From: Alphaproteobacteria bacterium
GTDB taxonomy: Bacteria > Pseudomonadota > Alphaproteobacteria > RF32 > CAG-239
Direction of reading: 5' to 3'
Length of the DNA: 35,937 bases
Assembly (NCBI GenBank): GCA_017479985.1
Contig: JAFVBL010000001.1
Coordinates: forward strand, 1 to 35,937
In this document: one piece after another, positions 28,029 through 35,937 of the stretch
Layout of the letters: every line of letters begins with the position of its first letter
Numbering within the stretch: position 1 is the stretch's first letter
Notes under the pieces: generated by a model
Database searches by the model: none
What the model was told of the DNA's origin: nothing
The model's input: the letters and a program-made list of their open reading frames with translations, nothing else
Position numbers and translations under genes: made by a program

Positions 28029-28673
28029 TCAATAGAATTTCAGTTCAATCATATTATTTTTCTGGTCCGTACAGGCATTTACCGCGGCGGCAACCGGCAT
28101 CAAACCTTTACCGGTGCAATAGGTTGCCTTGTTTCTTTGGGTAATCGGACTGACCGTGCATTTGGAAGTGAGTAAATCATCCGGCATTGCCTGATTGATG
28201 ACCAAGCCGACGTAACCGTTACCGTTGGTACCTCCCCAATCGGCAATCGCAATATCAACACAGGCAGCCTTCGGTAATTGGTCAAAGTGAATGATAAAAG
28301 CCATTTGGTCGCCGACAATAGCCTTATCGGCCGAACGCATCGAAACAACACCTTTAAACTTGTTTTTGAAAACATAAGGCTTTGCAAATTCACCGTTGGA
28401 ATCCAACACCAACATATCTTTCGGTGCCAAATCTGCCGTAAACATCACATTGGCAACCTCATCGCCGACTCCCAATCCGGAATAATTGCGCTGTGAACCG
28501 AAAGCAATTCGTGTATGCTGCGCCATTTGTGTTATATGTGAAATGGATTGATTGATATAGTTTTTTGAAATGGCTTTATTGTAGCCGGCAATGCCCATAA
28601 CGGAGAGTACACCGATAATCGCCAACACACCGAGCATTTCAATCATTGTGCGGCCGTTTTCGTTTTGTTTCAT
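28029..28673 (-). CDS. Type IV pilin-like / pseudopilin protein
   Basis: A 214-residue protein with a prepilin signature. After a six-residue polar leader, the cleavage Gly7 is followed by R-T-M-I-E and a hydrophobic helix (MLGVLAIIGVLSVMGIAG). Glu12 is the conserved Glu at +5. Position +1 is Arg rather than the usual Phe. The soluble domain contains four cysteines, including a pair near the C-terminus that could form a D-loop disulphide. A prepilin peptidase would process it, and it would be assembled by a type IV pilus or type II secretion machine, but no pil or gsp gene is in view. It lies 97 bp after uvrB on the same strand. AGGAAAT precedes the ATG. Confidence 0.82.
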   Translation of the reverse strand: MKQNENGRTMIEMLGVLAIIGVLSVMGIAGYNKAISKNYINQSISHITQMAQHTRIAFGSQRNYSGLGVGDEVANVMFTADLAPKDMLVLDSNGEFAKPYVFKNKFKGVVSMRSADKAIVGDQMAFIIHFDQLPKAACVDIAIADWGGTNGNGYVGLVINQAMPDDLLTSKCTVSPITQRNKATYCTGKGLMPVAAAVNACTDQKNNMIELKFY

Positions 28674-28770
28674 ATAAGATTTCCTTTGTATAGATTATTA
28701 TTGTTTTTATATTAAAAACTTTATATCTTATCACAAGCTACCAAAAAGATATATAACTTTAGTTATACAG

Positions 28771-30759
28771 CTACATATTTTTAAGGGCAAGTGCTTCCAA
28801 TTCTTTGAGTTGGTCGCGATACACCATAGCTTGCTCAAACTCCAGATTTTGTGCCGCTTCCCGCATCAGTTTGGTCAATTCCTTAATCTTTTTATCAATA
28901 TTGCGGACCTTTTCCACATCTTTGGTATCGGTTTTAACAAAATCCGTTTCTGTCATTTCTTTTAAGGTTGAAGAAATACTTTTCTGAATGGTTTTCGGGG
29001 TGATGCCGTTGGCAATATTGTATTGTGTTTGCTTTTGACGGCGTCTGTTTGTTTCATCTAGTGCGATTTTAATTGAATCCGTTATTTTATCGGCATAGAG
29101 AATAACCCGTCCTTCGGCGTTGCGTGCCGCACGTCCGATGGTCTGTATCAGAGAGCGGGTAGAGCGTAAAAATCCTTCCTTGTCGGCATCTAATATGGCA
29201 ACCAGTGAACATTCCGGAATATCCAAGCCTTCACGCAAGAGGTTAATACCGACCAAAACATCAAATTTACCCAAGCGTAAATCACGGATAATTTCAATAC
29301 GTTCAAGTGTTTCTATATCCGAGTGCATATAGCGTACTTTAACGCCGTTTTCGTTTAGGTATTCGGTTAAATCTTCCGCCATTTTTTTTGTTAAGGTCGT
29401 CACCAGCACGCGTTCGCCTTTGGCTGCGGTTTTGCGACACTCCTCCATTAAATCATCAACCTGATTTTCCACCGGTCGGATAAGGCACAATGGGTCTGTC
29501 AAGCCGGTCGGGCGTATAACCTGTTCCGAGAACACGCCTTTACTTTGTTCAAGTTCCCAATCACCCGGGGTGGCAGAAACAAAAATCGTTTGCGGGCGCA
29601 TTTTATCCCATTCCTCAAATTTGAGCGGGCGATTGTCTAAACACGACGGCAGACGGAAGCCGTATTCCGACAGCGTGGTTTTTCGATTGCGGTCACCGCG
29701 GTACATTGCACCGATTTGCGGTACGGCAATATGGCTTTCATCAATAAAGAGCAGGGCGTTTTTGGGAAAATATTCAAACAGTGTCGGCGGCGGTTCGCCC
29801 GGTTTGCGTCCTGTCAGATAACGCGAATAATTTTCGATACCTTTGCAGTGTCCTGTTGTATCAATCATTTCCAAATCAAAGCGTGTGCGTTGTTCCAAAC
29901 GTTGCGCTTCCAGCAATTTGTTTTCGGCATTAAATTCTTTGAGCCTGATATCCAAATCTTCTTTGATGTGCGTCATCGCCTGAGAAAGCGCCGGCCGCGG
30001 TGTGACATAGTGATTTGCCGGATATACCGTAATTTCTTCAAGCTGCCGTGTTTTTTTGCCGGTCAGCACATCAAACTCGTATATTTCTTCGATTTCGTCA
30101 CCAAAGAAAGATACTCTCCACGCTCTGTCTTCGTAGTGTGCCGGAAAAATATCCAGTGTATCACCGTTGACGCGGAATGTTGAACGTACAAAATTGACGG
30201 TACACCGCTCATAAAGCAGATTCGCCAGCTGTTTGTTGATTTCGTGAATATCAATCACATCGCCGACTTTAAGCGTAAACACCATTGAAGAATAAGATTC
30301 CATACTGCCCAAGCCGTAAATACAGGATACCGATGCCACAATAATCACATCGCGTTCTTCCAAAACATTACGCGTTGCACCGTGACGCATACGGTCGATT
30401 TGTTCGTTGATGGCCGAGTCTTTTTCTATATATGTATCTGTTTTCGGAATATATGCTTCCGGCTGATAATAATCATAATACGACACAAAATATTCAACGT
30501 TGTTATGCGGAAAAAATTCCTTCATTTCGGCATAGAGTTGTGCCGCCAAGATTTTATTCGGTTCCATAATCAGCGCCGGACGTTGACATTGCTCGATAAT
30601 TTTTGCCATTGTGAAAGTTTTGCCTGAACCGGTAACACCGAGCAGAACCTGATTGCGAACACCTTGCTCAACACCTTCGCATAATTCTTTAATGGCCTGC
30701 GGTTGGTCACCGGAAGGTTCAAACGGACTTTCGATTTTAAATGGATTATCTGCACTCAT
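28771..30759 (-). CDS. uvrB: Excinuclease ABC subunit B
   Basis: UvrB is the damage-verifying helicase-like subunit of nucleotide excision repair. The 662-residue length is normal. Walker A GVTGSGKT lies at residues 41-48, the beta-hairpin [12 protein letters not shown] near 90-105, DESH (motif II) near 343, the helicase motif QTIGRAARN near 540, and the C-terminal UVR domain near 620-657. The ATG at 30759 comes two bases after the stop codon of the upstream secreted-protein gene and has no clear Shine-Dalgarno, so translation is probably coupled to that gene. Confidence 0.97.
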   Translation of the reverse strand: MSADNPFKIESPFEPSGDQPQAIKELCEGVEQGVRNQVLLGVTGSGKTFTMAKIIEQCQRPALIMEPNKILAAQLYAEMKEFFPHNNVEYFVSYYDYYQPEAYIPKTDTYIEKDSAINEQIDRMRHGATRNVLEERDVIIVASVSCIYGLGSMESYSSMVFTLKVGDVIDIHEINKQLANLLYERCTVNFVRSTFRVNGDTLDIFPAHYEDRAWRVSFFGDEIEEIYEFDVLTGKKTRQLEEITVYPANHYVTPRPALSQAMTHIKEDLDIRLKEFNAENKLLEAQRLEQRTRFDLEMIDTTGHCKGIENYSRYLTGRKPGEPPPTLFEYFPKNALLFIDESHIAVPQIGAMYRGDRNRKTTLSEYGFRLPSCLDNRPLKFEEWDKMRPQTIFVSATPGDWELEQSKGVFSEQVIRPTGLTDPLCLIRPVENQVDDLMEECRKTAAKGERVLVTTLTKKMAEDLTEYLNENGVKVRYMHSDIETLERIEIIRDLRLGKFDVLVGINLLREGLDIPECSLVAILDADKEGFLRSTRSLIQTIGRAARNAEGRVILYADKITDSIKIALDETNRRRQKQTQYNIANGITPKTIQKSISSTLKEMTETDFVKTDTKDVEKVRNIDKKIKELTKLMREAAQNLEFEQAMVYRDQLKELEALALKNM

Positions 30760-30761
30760 TT

Positions 30762-31106
30762 TCAGTAACTGAATTTATAAAACGAACGCAGATATTCGCC
30801 GATTTTTTGCTTGTCGGCCAACATTTCTTTGGTCGGTTTCGGCGGCAGTTCCGTGCCTTTTTGTTTGGCAACGCGAACTTCGGCCTTATACATTTCAACG
30901 GCATATTGCGCCAGTTCCGGTTGCGAATAATTTTCAATCATATAATCAATCTCACCGTTTTGCATATTTTGAATGGCGGCAATGGCGGCCGGAGATGCCA
31001 CATACGCATCGCCGACGGTGTTCATATCCGTTGCTTGTGCGTTTGCATTACAAACAATGCCGCAACCGACGATTGACAATACAAAAAACGGAATAATTTT
31101 TTTCAT
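30762..31106 (-). CDS. Small exported protein of unknown function
   Basis: A 114-residue protein with an N-terminal signal sequence ([20 protein letters not shown], likely cleavage after ANA or AQA near residues 23-25). The IVGC at 12-15 loosely resembles a lipobox, so lipidation cannot be excluded. The mature part is helical, with many Ala, Glu and Lys, and ends in FYKFSY. I chose the ATG at 31106 because AAGGAG is 6 nt upstream; a TTG two codons earlier is less likely. I recognise no domain. It sits between another exported protein gene and uvrB in one tight operon. Confidence 0.72.
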   Translation of the reverse strand: MKKIIPFFVLSIVGCGIVCNANAQATDMNTVGDAYVASPAAIAAIQNMQNGEIDYMIENYSQPELAQYAVEMYKAEVRVAKQKGTELPPKPTKEMLADKQKIGEYLRSFYKFSY

Positions 31107-31120
31107 TTTCAACTCCTTGA

Positions 31121-31642
31121 TTATTTCATCAGTTTTCGAATGCTTCGGGTTGTATCCTGTTGCAGGTTTTTCAAAGCGTTCATCTTGTCATAATAATAAT
31201 TTTCGATAGACATTTTGGCGTCATCATATTTTTGTTGCATATTTTCCATATAACGGTTGTATGCTGCTGCGGCATCATCTATGGGATTCGGCATTTCTGC
31301 CGCAGAACGGCGCGATTTTATGGATTTATGCGAACCGCCGTTCTGACCGATGTTGTTCAAAAAATCAGCCATTGCACCGCTTTGAGTATATTTCGCACTC
31401 GGGGTGGTCTGAAACGGAGATGCAAAAAAATTCATTAAGATATTGAAATTAACATTGACGACAGTCGGCTGCTTTGTATCGGTTTGATTTTGTTCATTCT
31501 GCACCGATACGGAATGTGTTTCCTGTATTGTATATGTTTCCGGCGCGGCATTCAGCCAAGGATTGGCAGGTAATCCTTCTGCTGCGGCAGGCAAACTCAA
31601 TACCGTGATAACAAACAGATAATTTGCAAAAAAACGATACAT
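31121..31642 (-). CDS. Exported protein with C-terminal coiled-coil, unknown function
   Basis: A 173-residue protein with a signal peptide (residues 1-21, cleavage near AAA-EG). The mature N-terminal half is low-complexity and rich in Thr, Gln and Asn. The last 45 residues (AYNRYMENMQQKYDDAKMSI onwards) look like an amphipathic or coiled-coil helix with a basic end. AAGGAG precedes the ATG by 6 nt. The next exported-protein gene begins 14 bp downstream. I recognise no family. Confidence 0.7.
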   Translation of the reverse strand: MYRFFANYLFVITVLSLPAAAEGLPANPWLNAAPETYTIQETHSVSVQNEQNQTDTKQPTVVNVNFNILMNFFASPFQTTPSAKYTQSGAMADFLNNIGQNGGSHKSIKSRRSAAEMPNPIDDAAAAYNRYMENMQQKYDDAKMSIENYYYDKMNALKNLQQDTTRSIRKLMK

Positions 31643-31671
31643 TAAAACTCCTTGTCATACAATTTTTTGCT

Positions 31672-31700
31672 ACTTTAACATAAAAAATATCAAATGTCAG
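31672..31700 (-). promoter_or_regulatory. Candidate promoter of the exported protein-uvrB operon
   Basis: On the minus strand CTGACA (31700-31695), a 17-bp spacer, TAAAGT (31677-31672). It is about 30 bp before the first gene. The match is moderate. Confidence 0.35.
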
Positions 31701-31713
31701 TATATTCTTTTAT

Positions 31714-32373
31714 TTATTTTTTCTTTTTTGTTTTGGTTGCCGGTTTTGGGGGCTGAGAATTATTTTTTGCTGCCTTTTCGACAGCATCTTTTTCCGGTTC
31801 GATACCGTAAGCGCAGAAGTCTTTCGGTTCGGCGGATCTTTGTACGATATAGGCCGGTGTGTTGACAACGGTGGAATTAGCCGGAATATCTTTGATGACA
31901 ATTGCATTCGAGCCGATTTTAACGTTGTCGCCGAGTGTAATCGGTCCCAAAATCTGCGCGCCCGAACCGATGGTGACATTGTTGCCGATTGTCGGGTGTC
32001 GTTTGTCGAGTTTTTTTCCGTTTTCATCATAGAGTTTGCGTCCGCCGAGCGTGACATCGTGATACAGTGTCACATTGTCGCCGATGACGGTTGTTTCGCC
32101 GATAACAACGCCCATACCGTGGTCAATCATAAAACCGGTGCCGATTTTGGCACCCGGATGAATTTCAATACCGGTTAAAAAACGTGCAAATTGGGATAAT
32201 ATCCGCGCCGTGAGCAAAAAATCGTTCTGCCACAGCCAATGCGATATGCGATGTATGATAATTGCGTGCAGTCCGGAAGAACATATAACGGCCTCGAGTT
32301 TTGTGCGCGTGGCGGGGTCTCTGTCCATAATTGCCTGAATGTCTTGCAAAATTAACTTGTATTTTGAATTCAT
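31714..32373 (-). CDS. cysE: Serine O-acetyltransferase
   Basis: CysE transfers an acetyl group from acetyl-CoA to L-serine, the first step of cysteine synthesis. The 219-residue product has a short helical N-terminal part ([21 protein letters not shown]). A left-handed beta-helix of hexapeptide repeats follows (from about [11 protein letters not shown] to [12 protein letters not shown]), with the active-site [10 protein letters not shown] and the LYHDVTLGG segment. It resembles the shorter form of the enzyme. The last 20 residues form an unusual Pro/Lys-rich tail ending KTKKKK. GGAG precedes the ATG by about 14 nt. It is divergent from the hydrolase-lepB-rnc-era operon. Confidence 0.94.
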   Translation of the reverse strand: MNSKYKLILQDIQAIMDRDPATRTKLEAVICSSGLHAIIIHRISHWLWQNDFLLTARILSQFARFLTGIEIHPGAKIGTGFMIDHGMGVVIGETTVIGDNVTLYHDVTLGGRKLYDENGKKLDKRHPTIGNNVTIGSGAQILGPITLGDNVKIGSNAIVIKDIPANSTVVNTPAYIVQRSAEPKDFCAYGIEPEKDAVEKAAKNNSQPPKPATKTKKKK

Positions 32374-32393
32374 CTTGTGTTATACTCCAAAAG

Positions 32394-32420
32394 TTATCAT
32401 ATTTTATGATAAGATATAAT
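32394..32420. promoter_or_regulatory. Palindrome and -10 element between cysE and the hydrolase operon
   Basis: A perfect 7-bp inverted repeat, TTATCAT at 32394-32400 and ATGATAA at 32406-32412, is followed by TATAAT at 32415-32420 on the plus strand. I find no good -35 at the expected distance, which is where the palindrome lies. This suggests an activator or repressor site at a promoter for the plus-strand operon, or for both directions. The regulator is unknown. Confidence 0.4.
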
Positions 32421-32451
32421 GTGTTAAAAAATTATAACAAAGTGGAAAATT

Positions 32452-33225
32452 ATGGAAGAGGTTATATTTAACGGTCAGGAAGGCCGCCTTGAAGGAAGAT
32501 ATTATAAGAGCCCGCGCGCCAATGCGCCGGTTGCGTTGATTTTGCATCCGGATCCGATGTTCGGCGGTACAATGAACAATAAAGTCGTGTATACGCTGTT
32601 TCGTTGTTTCCAAGATTTGGGATTTTCCGTATTGCGTTTTAATTTTCGCGGCGTCGGGCGTTCACAGGGACAATTTAACAACGGTGTCGGAGAACTTTCT
32701 GACGCCACGGTGGCGCTTGATTGGTTGCAGAATATGAATCCGGATGCCAAACAATGTTGGATTGCCGGTCATTCGTTCGGTGCGTGGATCGGCTTGCAAT
32801 TGTTGATGCGGCGTCCGGATATCAATAATTTTATTGCCGTAACACCGCCGGCAAATGAGAAGGATTTTTCGTTTTTGGCGCCGTGTCCGGCATCCGGCTT
32901 GATTATCCAGGGCGGACAAGATGAATTTGTACCGCCGCTGATGGTTGAAACAATGGCGCGTCGTTTAAATATGCAGCGCAATGTGGATATTGACTTTGCA
33001 ATGATTGAAGATGCCGATCACAAATACAGCGGTCATCTGCCGGATTTGTATAAAATCAGCGGACAATATGTTATAAGAGCTATGCAGCAACGTGCGCCGA
33101 GTAAAAAACAACGCGGCAGACGCAGAAAATCTGATTTGGATGACGAGCTGTTGCTTGAAAATGATGATATGAATGATGAAGAATATCTTGATGAAGAATA
33201 TTCAGATACGGAAGATGAGGATTAG
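32452..33225 (+). CDS. Alpha/beta hydrolase with charged C-terminal tail
   Basis: A 257-residue predicted serine hydrolase. The nucleophile elbow GHSFGA places Ser108; Asp157 (in QGGQDEFV) and His190 (in DADHKYSG) complete a plausible triad, and HPDPMFGG near residue 32 fits the oxyanion region. The core resembles COG2945-type hydrolases. From about residue 213 it carries an odd tail, first strongly basic (KKQRGRRRKS) and then strongly acidic (runs of Asp and Glu to the end). The substrate is unknown. It is the first gene of a four-gene operon; lepB begins 2 bp after its stop. Confidence 0.82.
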   Translation: MEEVIFNGQEGRLEGRYYKSPRANAPVALILHPDPMFGGTMNNKVVYTLFRCFQDLGFSVLRFNFRGVGRSQGQFNNGVGELSDATVALDWLQNMNPDAKQCWIAGHSFGAWIGLQLLMRRPDINNFIAVTPPANEKDFSFLAPCPASGLIIQGGQDEFVPPLMVETMARRLNMQRNVDIDFAMIEDADHKYSGHLPDLYKISGQYVIRAMQQRAPSKKQRGRRRKSDLDDELLLENDDMNDEEYLDEEYSDTEDED

Positions 33226-33227
33226 CC

Positions 33228-34007
33228 GTGGCAGAAAATAAAGAAAAGACAACACCGCAGAAAACAGCGGAAGGAAATTGGTTTACCGGTGCATTTGCCG
33301 AAAATGTCAAAACCGTTATATTAGCCGTTTTTATTGCTTTGCTTATCCGTAGTTTCTGGCTTGAACCGTTTCGGATTCCGTCCGGCTCAATGTATCCGAC
33401 ACTGCGGGTGGGTGATTATTTGTTTGTAACAAAATATACTTACGGCTATTCTCGTTATTCTTTCCCGCTCGGTTTGCCGATTTTTGGCGGCCGCATCGGT
33501 TACAAATCACCGGAACGCGGTGATGTTGTCGTGTTTAAGTTTCCAAAAAATACACATACCGATTTTATTAAACGCATTATCGGTCTGCCCGGGGATACGG
33601 TACAGGTTAAAAACGGCAGACTGTATATCAATAACAAACAGGTTGAACGCGAAGAAATCGGACGTTATATTATTGATGAATACGTCAATATGCCGGAGTT
33701 TTATAAACAATATACCGAAACCTTGCCGAACGGAGTAAAACATCAGATTCTCGAAATCTCCGACAATGAACGGATTGTGGATAATACGGACGAGTTTGTT
33801 GTGCCGGAAGATTCGTTCTTTGTGATGGGAGATAATCGTGATCGCTCGGACGACAGCCGTATCAGCGTCGGTTTTATGCCTAAGGAAAATTTGGTCGGCA
33901 AAGCAAAGTTTATCTTTTTCTCACACGATGATAAAGGTGCTGTTTATAAACCGTGGACGTGGTTCAGAGCCGTTCGTTGGAATAGATTTTTTATGAGGAT
34001 TCAATGA
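33228..34007 (+). CDS. lepB: Signal peptidase I
   Basis: Membrane serine protease that removes signal peptides from exported proteins, 259 residues. A single membrane segment lies at about residues 27-45. The catalytic Ser54 is in SGSMYPTL and the general base Lys115 in FIKRIIGLPGD. The motif GDNRDRSDDSR is box E. The start is GTG at 33228, supported by GAGG upstream and by the absence of any ATG before the active site. rnc follows after 3 bp. It would process the autotransporter and the small exported proteins seen in this window, although the link is general. Confidence 0.96.
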   Translation: MAENKEKTTPQKTAEGNWFTGAFAENVKTVILAVFIALLIRSFWLEPFRIPSGSMYPTLRVGDYLFVTKYTYGYSRYSFPLGLPIFGGRIGYKSPERGDVVVFKFPKNTHTDFIKRIIGLPGDTVQVKNGRLYINNKQVEREEIGRYIIDEYVNMPEFYKQYTETLPNGVKHQILEISDNERIVDNTDEFVVPEDSFFVMGDNRDRSDDSRISVGFMPKENLVGKAKFIFFSHDDKGAVYKPWTWFRAVRWNRFFMRIQ

Positions 34008-34010
34008 ATT

Positions 34011-34661
34011 ATGGAAAAGTTACAGCAAAGATTGCAGTATAAATTTCATAATCCGAAACTGTTGCAGCAAGCCCTGACACACAGCAGCGTGACCGGTAAT
34101 GAACGTCGTAATTACGAACGTTTGGAATTTTTGGGTGATCGTGTATTGGGAATGACAATGGCTCATTTGCTGTATAAAATGTTTCCTGACGATCGGGAAG
34201 GGAGTTTGGCGGCACGGCACGTTAAATTGGTGCGCGCCGATGCCGTTGCCGAAGTCGTAAAGCGGCTGAAAATTGATGAGTACATTATTGCCAAAGACCG
34301 AGAAACAACCCAGAGTATAAATGTGTTATGCGATGTCGGCGAAGCGATTATCGGTGCAATTTACATTGATTCGAATATTGAACAGGCGATTGCATTTGTC
34401 GAGCGTAATTGGTGCGGTATGATAGATATGGCGGAAACAGGGTCGGCAAAAGATTATAAAACACAACTGCAAGAAAAGTTTCAAGCACAAAAGCTACCGG
34501 TTCCGGTGTATGAGGTTTTGGCAAAAGTCGGAACGGAACACGAGCCTGTTTTTACGATAAAAGTTGCACTCAATAATGAGGTTTTTGCCCTTGGATACGG
34601 GAAAAATAAAAAATCGGCGGAACAACAAGCTGCACAAAATTTGTTGCAAAAGATGGAGTAG
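34011..34661 (+). CDS. rnc: Ribonuclease III
   Basis: RNase III cleaves double-stranded RNA in rRNA processing and mRNA turnover. The 216-residue product has the signature ERLEFLGDRVL at 37-47 and the second acidic cluster DVGEAIIGAIYID near 104-116. A C-terminal double-stranded RNA-binding domain spans about 145-215 (DYKTQLQEKFQ to KKSAEQQAAQNLL). GAGG precedes the ATG. It lies between lepB and era, the classic order. Confidence 0.97.
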   Translation: MEKLQQRLQYKFHNPKLLQQALTHSSVTGNERRNYERLEFLGDRVLGMTMAHLLYKMFPDDREGSLAARHVKLVRADAVAEVVKRLKIDEYIIAKDRETTQSINVLCDVGEAIIGAIYIDSNIEQAIAFVERNWCGMIDMAETGSAKDYKTQLQEKFQAQKLPVPVYEVLAKVGTEHEPVFTIKVALNNEVFALGYGKNKKSAEQQAAQNLLQKME

Positions 34662-35561
34662 ATGATGACACAGACAAGATGTGGATATGTCGCTTTAATC
34701 GGTGCCCCGAATGCAGGAAAGTCAACAATAACAAATAATTTTGTCGGCTCGAAAGTTTCGATTGTGACGCCGAAAGCACAAACCACGCGCACCACCGTTA
34801 AAGGTATCGGCGTTTATGACAATACGCAAATAATATTTCTTGATACGCCGGGGATTTTTGCACCGAAACGGCGTTTGGACCGAGCAATGGTGGCACAAGC
34901 GTGGAACGGTTTCGGCGATGCCGATATCAATGTGTTGGTGGTTGATGCACGTCGCGGAATGAATGAAGAAACATCTGCAATTATTGACGAATTGATTAAA
35001 CGTAATGCCCGTGCCGTATTGGCATTTAATAAAATCGACCTGATGAGTGAAGAAGAATTGCAAACACTTAAAGAAGAATTTGAAAATATATTTGAGTTTG
35101 ATGCCGTGTTTGCATTTTCGGCACAATCCGGTGACCATATAACAGATTTTTATCAGTATTTGGCCGATAATCTGCCAATCAGCCCGTGGTATTACCCCGA
35201 AGAACAAATGTCGGATATGCCGCTCAGGTTATTAGCCGCCGAGGTTGTGCGCGAAAAGCTGTTTTTAAACTTGCGGCAGGAGCTGCCGTATGCCTTGACG
35301 GTTGAACCGGAAGTTTGGGATCATAAAGAGGACGGCTCAATTCGTGCCGAGATGACGATTTATGTGGCACGTGAGGGGCAAAAGACGATTGTTTTGGGTA
35401 AAAACGGTGCGATGATAAAAAAAATCGGTCAAAGCGCACGATTGGAGCTGGAGGAATTGCTCGAAGAACGTATCCATTTGTTTTTGTTTGTAAAAGTGCG
35501 TGAAAATTGGGCAGAAGATCCGGCGCGATATGCCGATTGGGGATTGAATTATAAGGCGTAA
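34662..35561 (+). CDS. era: GTPase Era
   Basis: Era binds 16S rRNA and helps 30S assembly. The 299-residue product has G1 GAPNAGKS at 14-21, G3 DTPG near 65, G4 NKID near 125 and a C-terminal KH domain (about 205-290, including GKNGAMIKKIG). Its ATG abuts the rnc stop codon. A second ATG one codon later is equally possible. It ends the operon; no clear terminator follows. recO, often next, is absent. Confidence 0.97.
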   Translation: MMTQTRCGYVALIGAPNAGKSTITNNFVGSKVSIVTPKAQTTRTTVKGIGVYDNTQIIFLDTPGIFAPKRRLDRAMVAQAWNGFGDADINVLVVDARRGMNEETSAIIDELIKRNARAVLAFNKIDLMSEEELQTLKEEFENIFEFDAVFAFSAQSGDHITDFYQYLADNLPISPWYYPEEQMSDMPLRLLAAEVVREKLFLNLRQELPYALTVEPEVWDHKEDGSIRAEMTIYVAREGQKTIVLGKNGAMIKKIGQSARLELEELLEERIHLFLFVKVRENWAEDPARYADWGLNYKA

Positions 35562-35570
35562 ATACGACTT

Positions 35571-35613
35571 GTTATGCTGAGCCATAGGCGAAGATTCTCT
35601 CGACGCCGTGCGG
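35571..35613. repeat. Degenerate dispersed repeat, 'ATGCTGAGC..GCGAAG' type
   Basis: GTTATGCTGAGCCATAGGCG and the following AAGATTCTCTCGACGCC resemble a widespread class of short intergenic repeats of the form GTCATGCTGAGCG..AAGCATCTC. The match is from memory of the general pattern and is degenerate. Confidence 0.4.
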
Positions 35614-35645
35614 ATTTGGGTGTTATAACCTCAGAGAAAAAGACT

Positions 35646-35690
35646 CGTCATCGTGAGGAGTGCTTAAAGCACGACGTGACAATATCCACT
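35646..35690. repeat. Degenerate palindromic repeat, 'GTCAT..GTGAGGAG' type
   Basis: GTCATCGTG at 35647-35655 pairs with CACGACGTGAC at 35670-35680 around a loop, with a 2-nt bulge. An inner GTGCTT/AAGCAC hairpin competes with it. The unit resembles the widespread GTCATTGCGAGGAGC..GACGTGGCAATCC repeat class. Confidence 0.5.
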
Positions 35691-35845
35691 CTCGCTGTGC
35701 GTCCTCGGGCGAAAAAAATAAAGTCACCCCTCCAAACCGACAGGTTTGGTCTTGGAGTCTTCTGCTTTTCATTACGCATTTTCCACAATTCGTGCTCGAT
35801 TTGGCGCGTTGTTTCTCTATCTAACAGAAAACCTTTTTTGGTCAT
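35648..35845 (-). CDS. Small protein of unknown function with repeat-derived C-terminus
   Basis: A 65-residue ORF. AAGGAG stands 8 nt before its ATG, better than many real genes here, and the first 30 or so residues (MTKKGFLLDRETTRQIEHEL onward) look like a charged helix. The rest of the frame runs through a perfect 7-bp hairpin (CCAAACC/GGTTTGG at 35732-35749) and the palindromic repeat at 35646-35690, so the C-terminal half may derive from inserted repeat sequence. It lies just downstream of a minus-strand terminator. I recognise no family, and it may not be expressed. Confidence 0.4.
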   Translation of the reverse strand: MTKKGFLLDRETTRQIEHELWKMRNEKQKTPRPNLSVWRGDFIFFARGRTARVDIVTSCFKHSSR

Positions 35846-35871
35846 TTTCAGAACTCCTTAATTTGTTAAAT

Positions 35872-35903
35872 CAAAACAAAAACGACCACTCAAAAAGCGG
35901 TCG
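35872..35903 (-). terminator. Minus-strand intrinsic terminator
   Basis: On the minus strand CGACCGCT (35903-35896) pairs with AGTGGTCG (35890-35883, one wobble) around a 5-nt loop, followed by TTTTTGTTTT. It would end a gene lying to the right of the window, or act as an attenuator for the small ORF that starts at 35845. Confidence 0.65.
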
Positions 35904-35937
35904 GGAGTTCACAACTGTTATGTAATCAGTCCGGTCT

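Larger units (their letters stand above)
35562..35937. other. Repeat-containing right end of the window
   Basis: The stretch holds two fragments resembling common dispersed intergenic repeats, a hairpin, a small minus-strand ORF and a minus-strand terminator, listed separately. The last 30 bases show nothing I recognise. Confidence 0.5.

Noticed and set aside
35646-35765. Possible CRISPR or tRNA in the repeat-rich right end.
   Set aside because: There are no regularly spaced identical repeats, and no cloverleaf or TTCGA-type T-loop.
35574-35861. A 95-codon plus-strand frame after era.
   Set aside because: It has no ribosome binding site, runs through repeat fragments, and its sequence is Arg/Ser-rich without any family likeness.

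Overview
The window reads as a chromosomal segment of a low-to-moderate GC alphaproteobacterium. This is inferred from the start and sequence style of RpoB, from EF-Tu, and from the tight lepB-rnc-era cluster. The lone type IV pilin-like gene with an 'R-T-M-I-E' processing site and the large autotransporter recall uncultured host- or gut-associated Alphaproteobacteria, but I cannot name a genus from sequence alone. Most of the window is core housekeeping content. I see no rRNA, tRNA, CRISPR array, prophage or intact insertion sequence.

Layout. 1-3.0 kb: tuf with its own terminator, then a tyrosine-phosphatase-like gene abutting murI. 3.0-11.8 kb: a strong promoter, a leader of about 180 nt, then rpoB-rpoC, closed by one intrinsic terminator and a second, symmetric one shared with the convergent operon. 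11.8-17.6 kb (minus strand): rpmI-rplT behind a strong promoter, a terminator/attenuator hairpin, then pheS-pheT-proS. The proS product is of the archaeal/eukaryotic type. 17.6-18.0 kb: intergenic DNA holding a run of ten G residues upstream of an autotransporter gene. 18.0-22.1 kb: the autotransporter, then a membrane-anchored ankyrin protein. 22.15-22.65 kb: a 500-bp unit bounded by perfect 19-bp inverted repeats that encodes only an InsA-like zinc-ribbon/HTH protein. 22.7-27.0 kb: an RND efflux adaptor and pump, without an outer membrane channel gene. 27.1-28.0 kb: a HAD phosphatase. 28.0-31.7 kb (minus strand): two small secreted proteins coupled to uvrB, then a pilin-like gene. 31.7-32.4 kb: cysE on the minus strand. 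32.4-35.6 kb: divergent from cysE, a four-gene operon of an alpha/beta hydrolase, lepB, rnc and era. 35.6-35.9 kb: degenerate palindromic repeats overlapping a small ORF that has a good ribosome binding site.

How the genes work together. The window combines transcription (rpoBC), translation (tuf, L35, L20, PheRS, ProRS, Era, RNase III), envelope functions (murI, signal peptidase I, autotransporter, RND pump, pilin-like protein), repair (uvrB) and cysteine synthesis (cysE). The usual neighbours rplKAJL beside rpoBC and infC before rpmI are absent here, so ancestral ribosomal clusters appear to have been broken up. The observations most worth following are the G10 tract before the autotransporter, the inverted-repeat-bounded InsA-like unit, the foreign-type ProRS, and the repeat-derived small ORF at the right edge. 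I did not find a clear multi-gene system that looks wholly undescribed.
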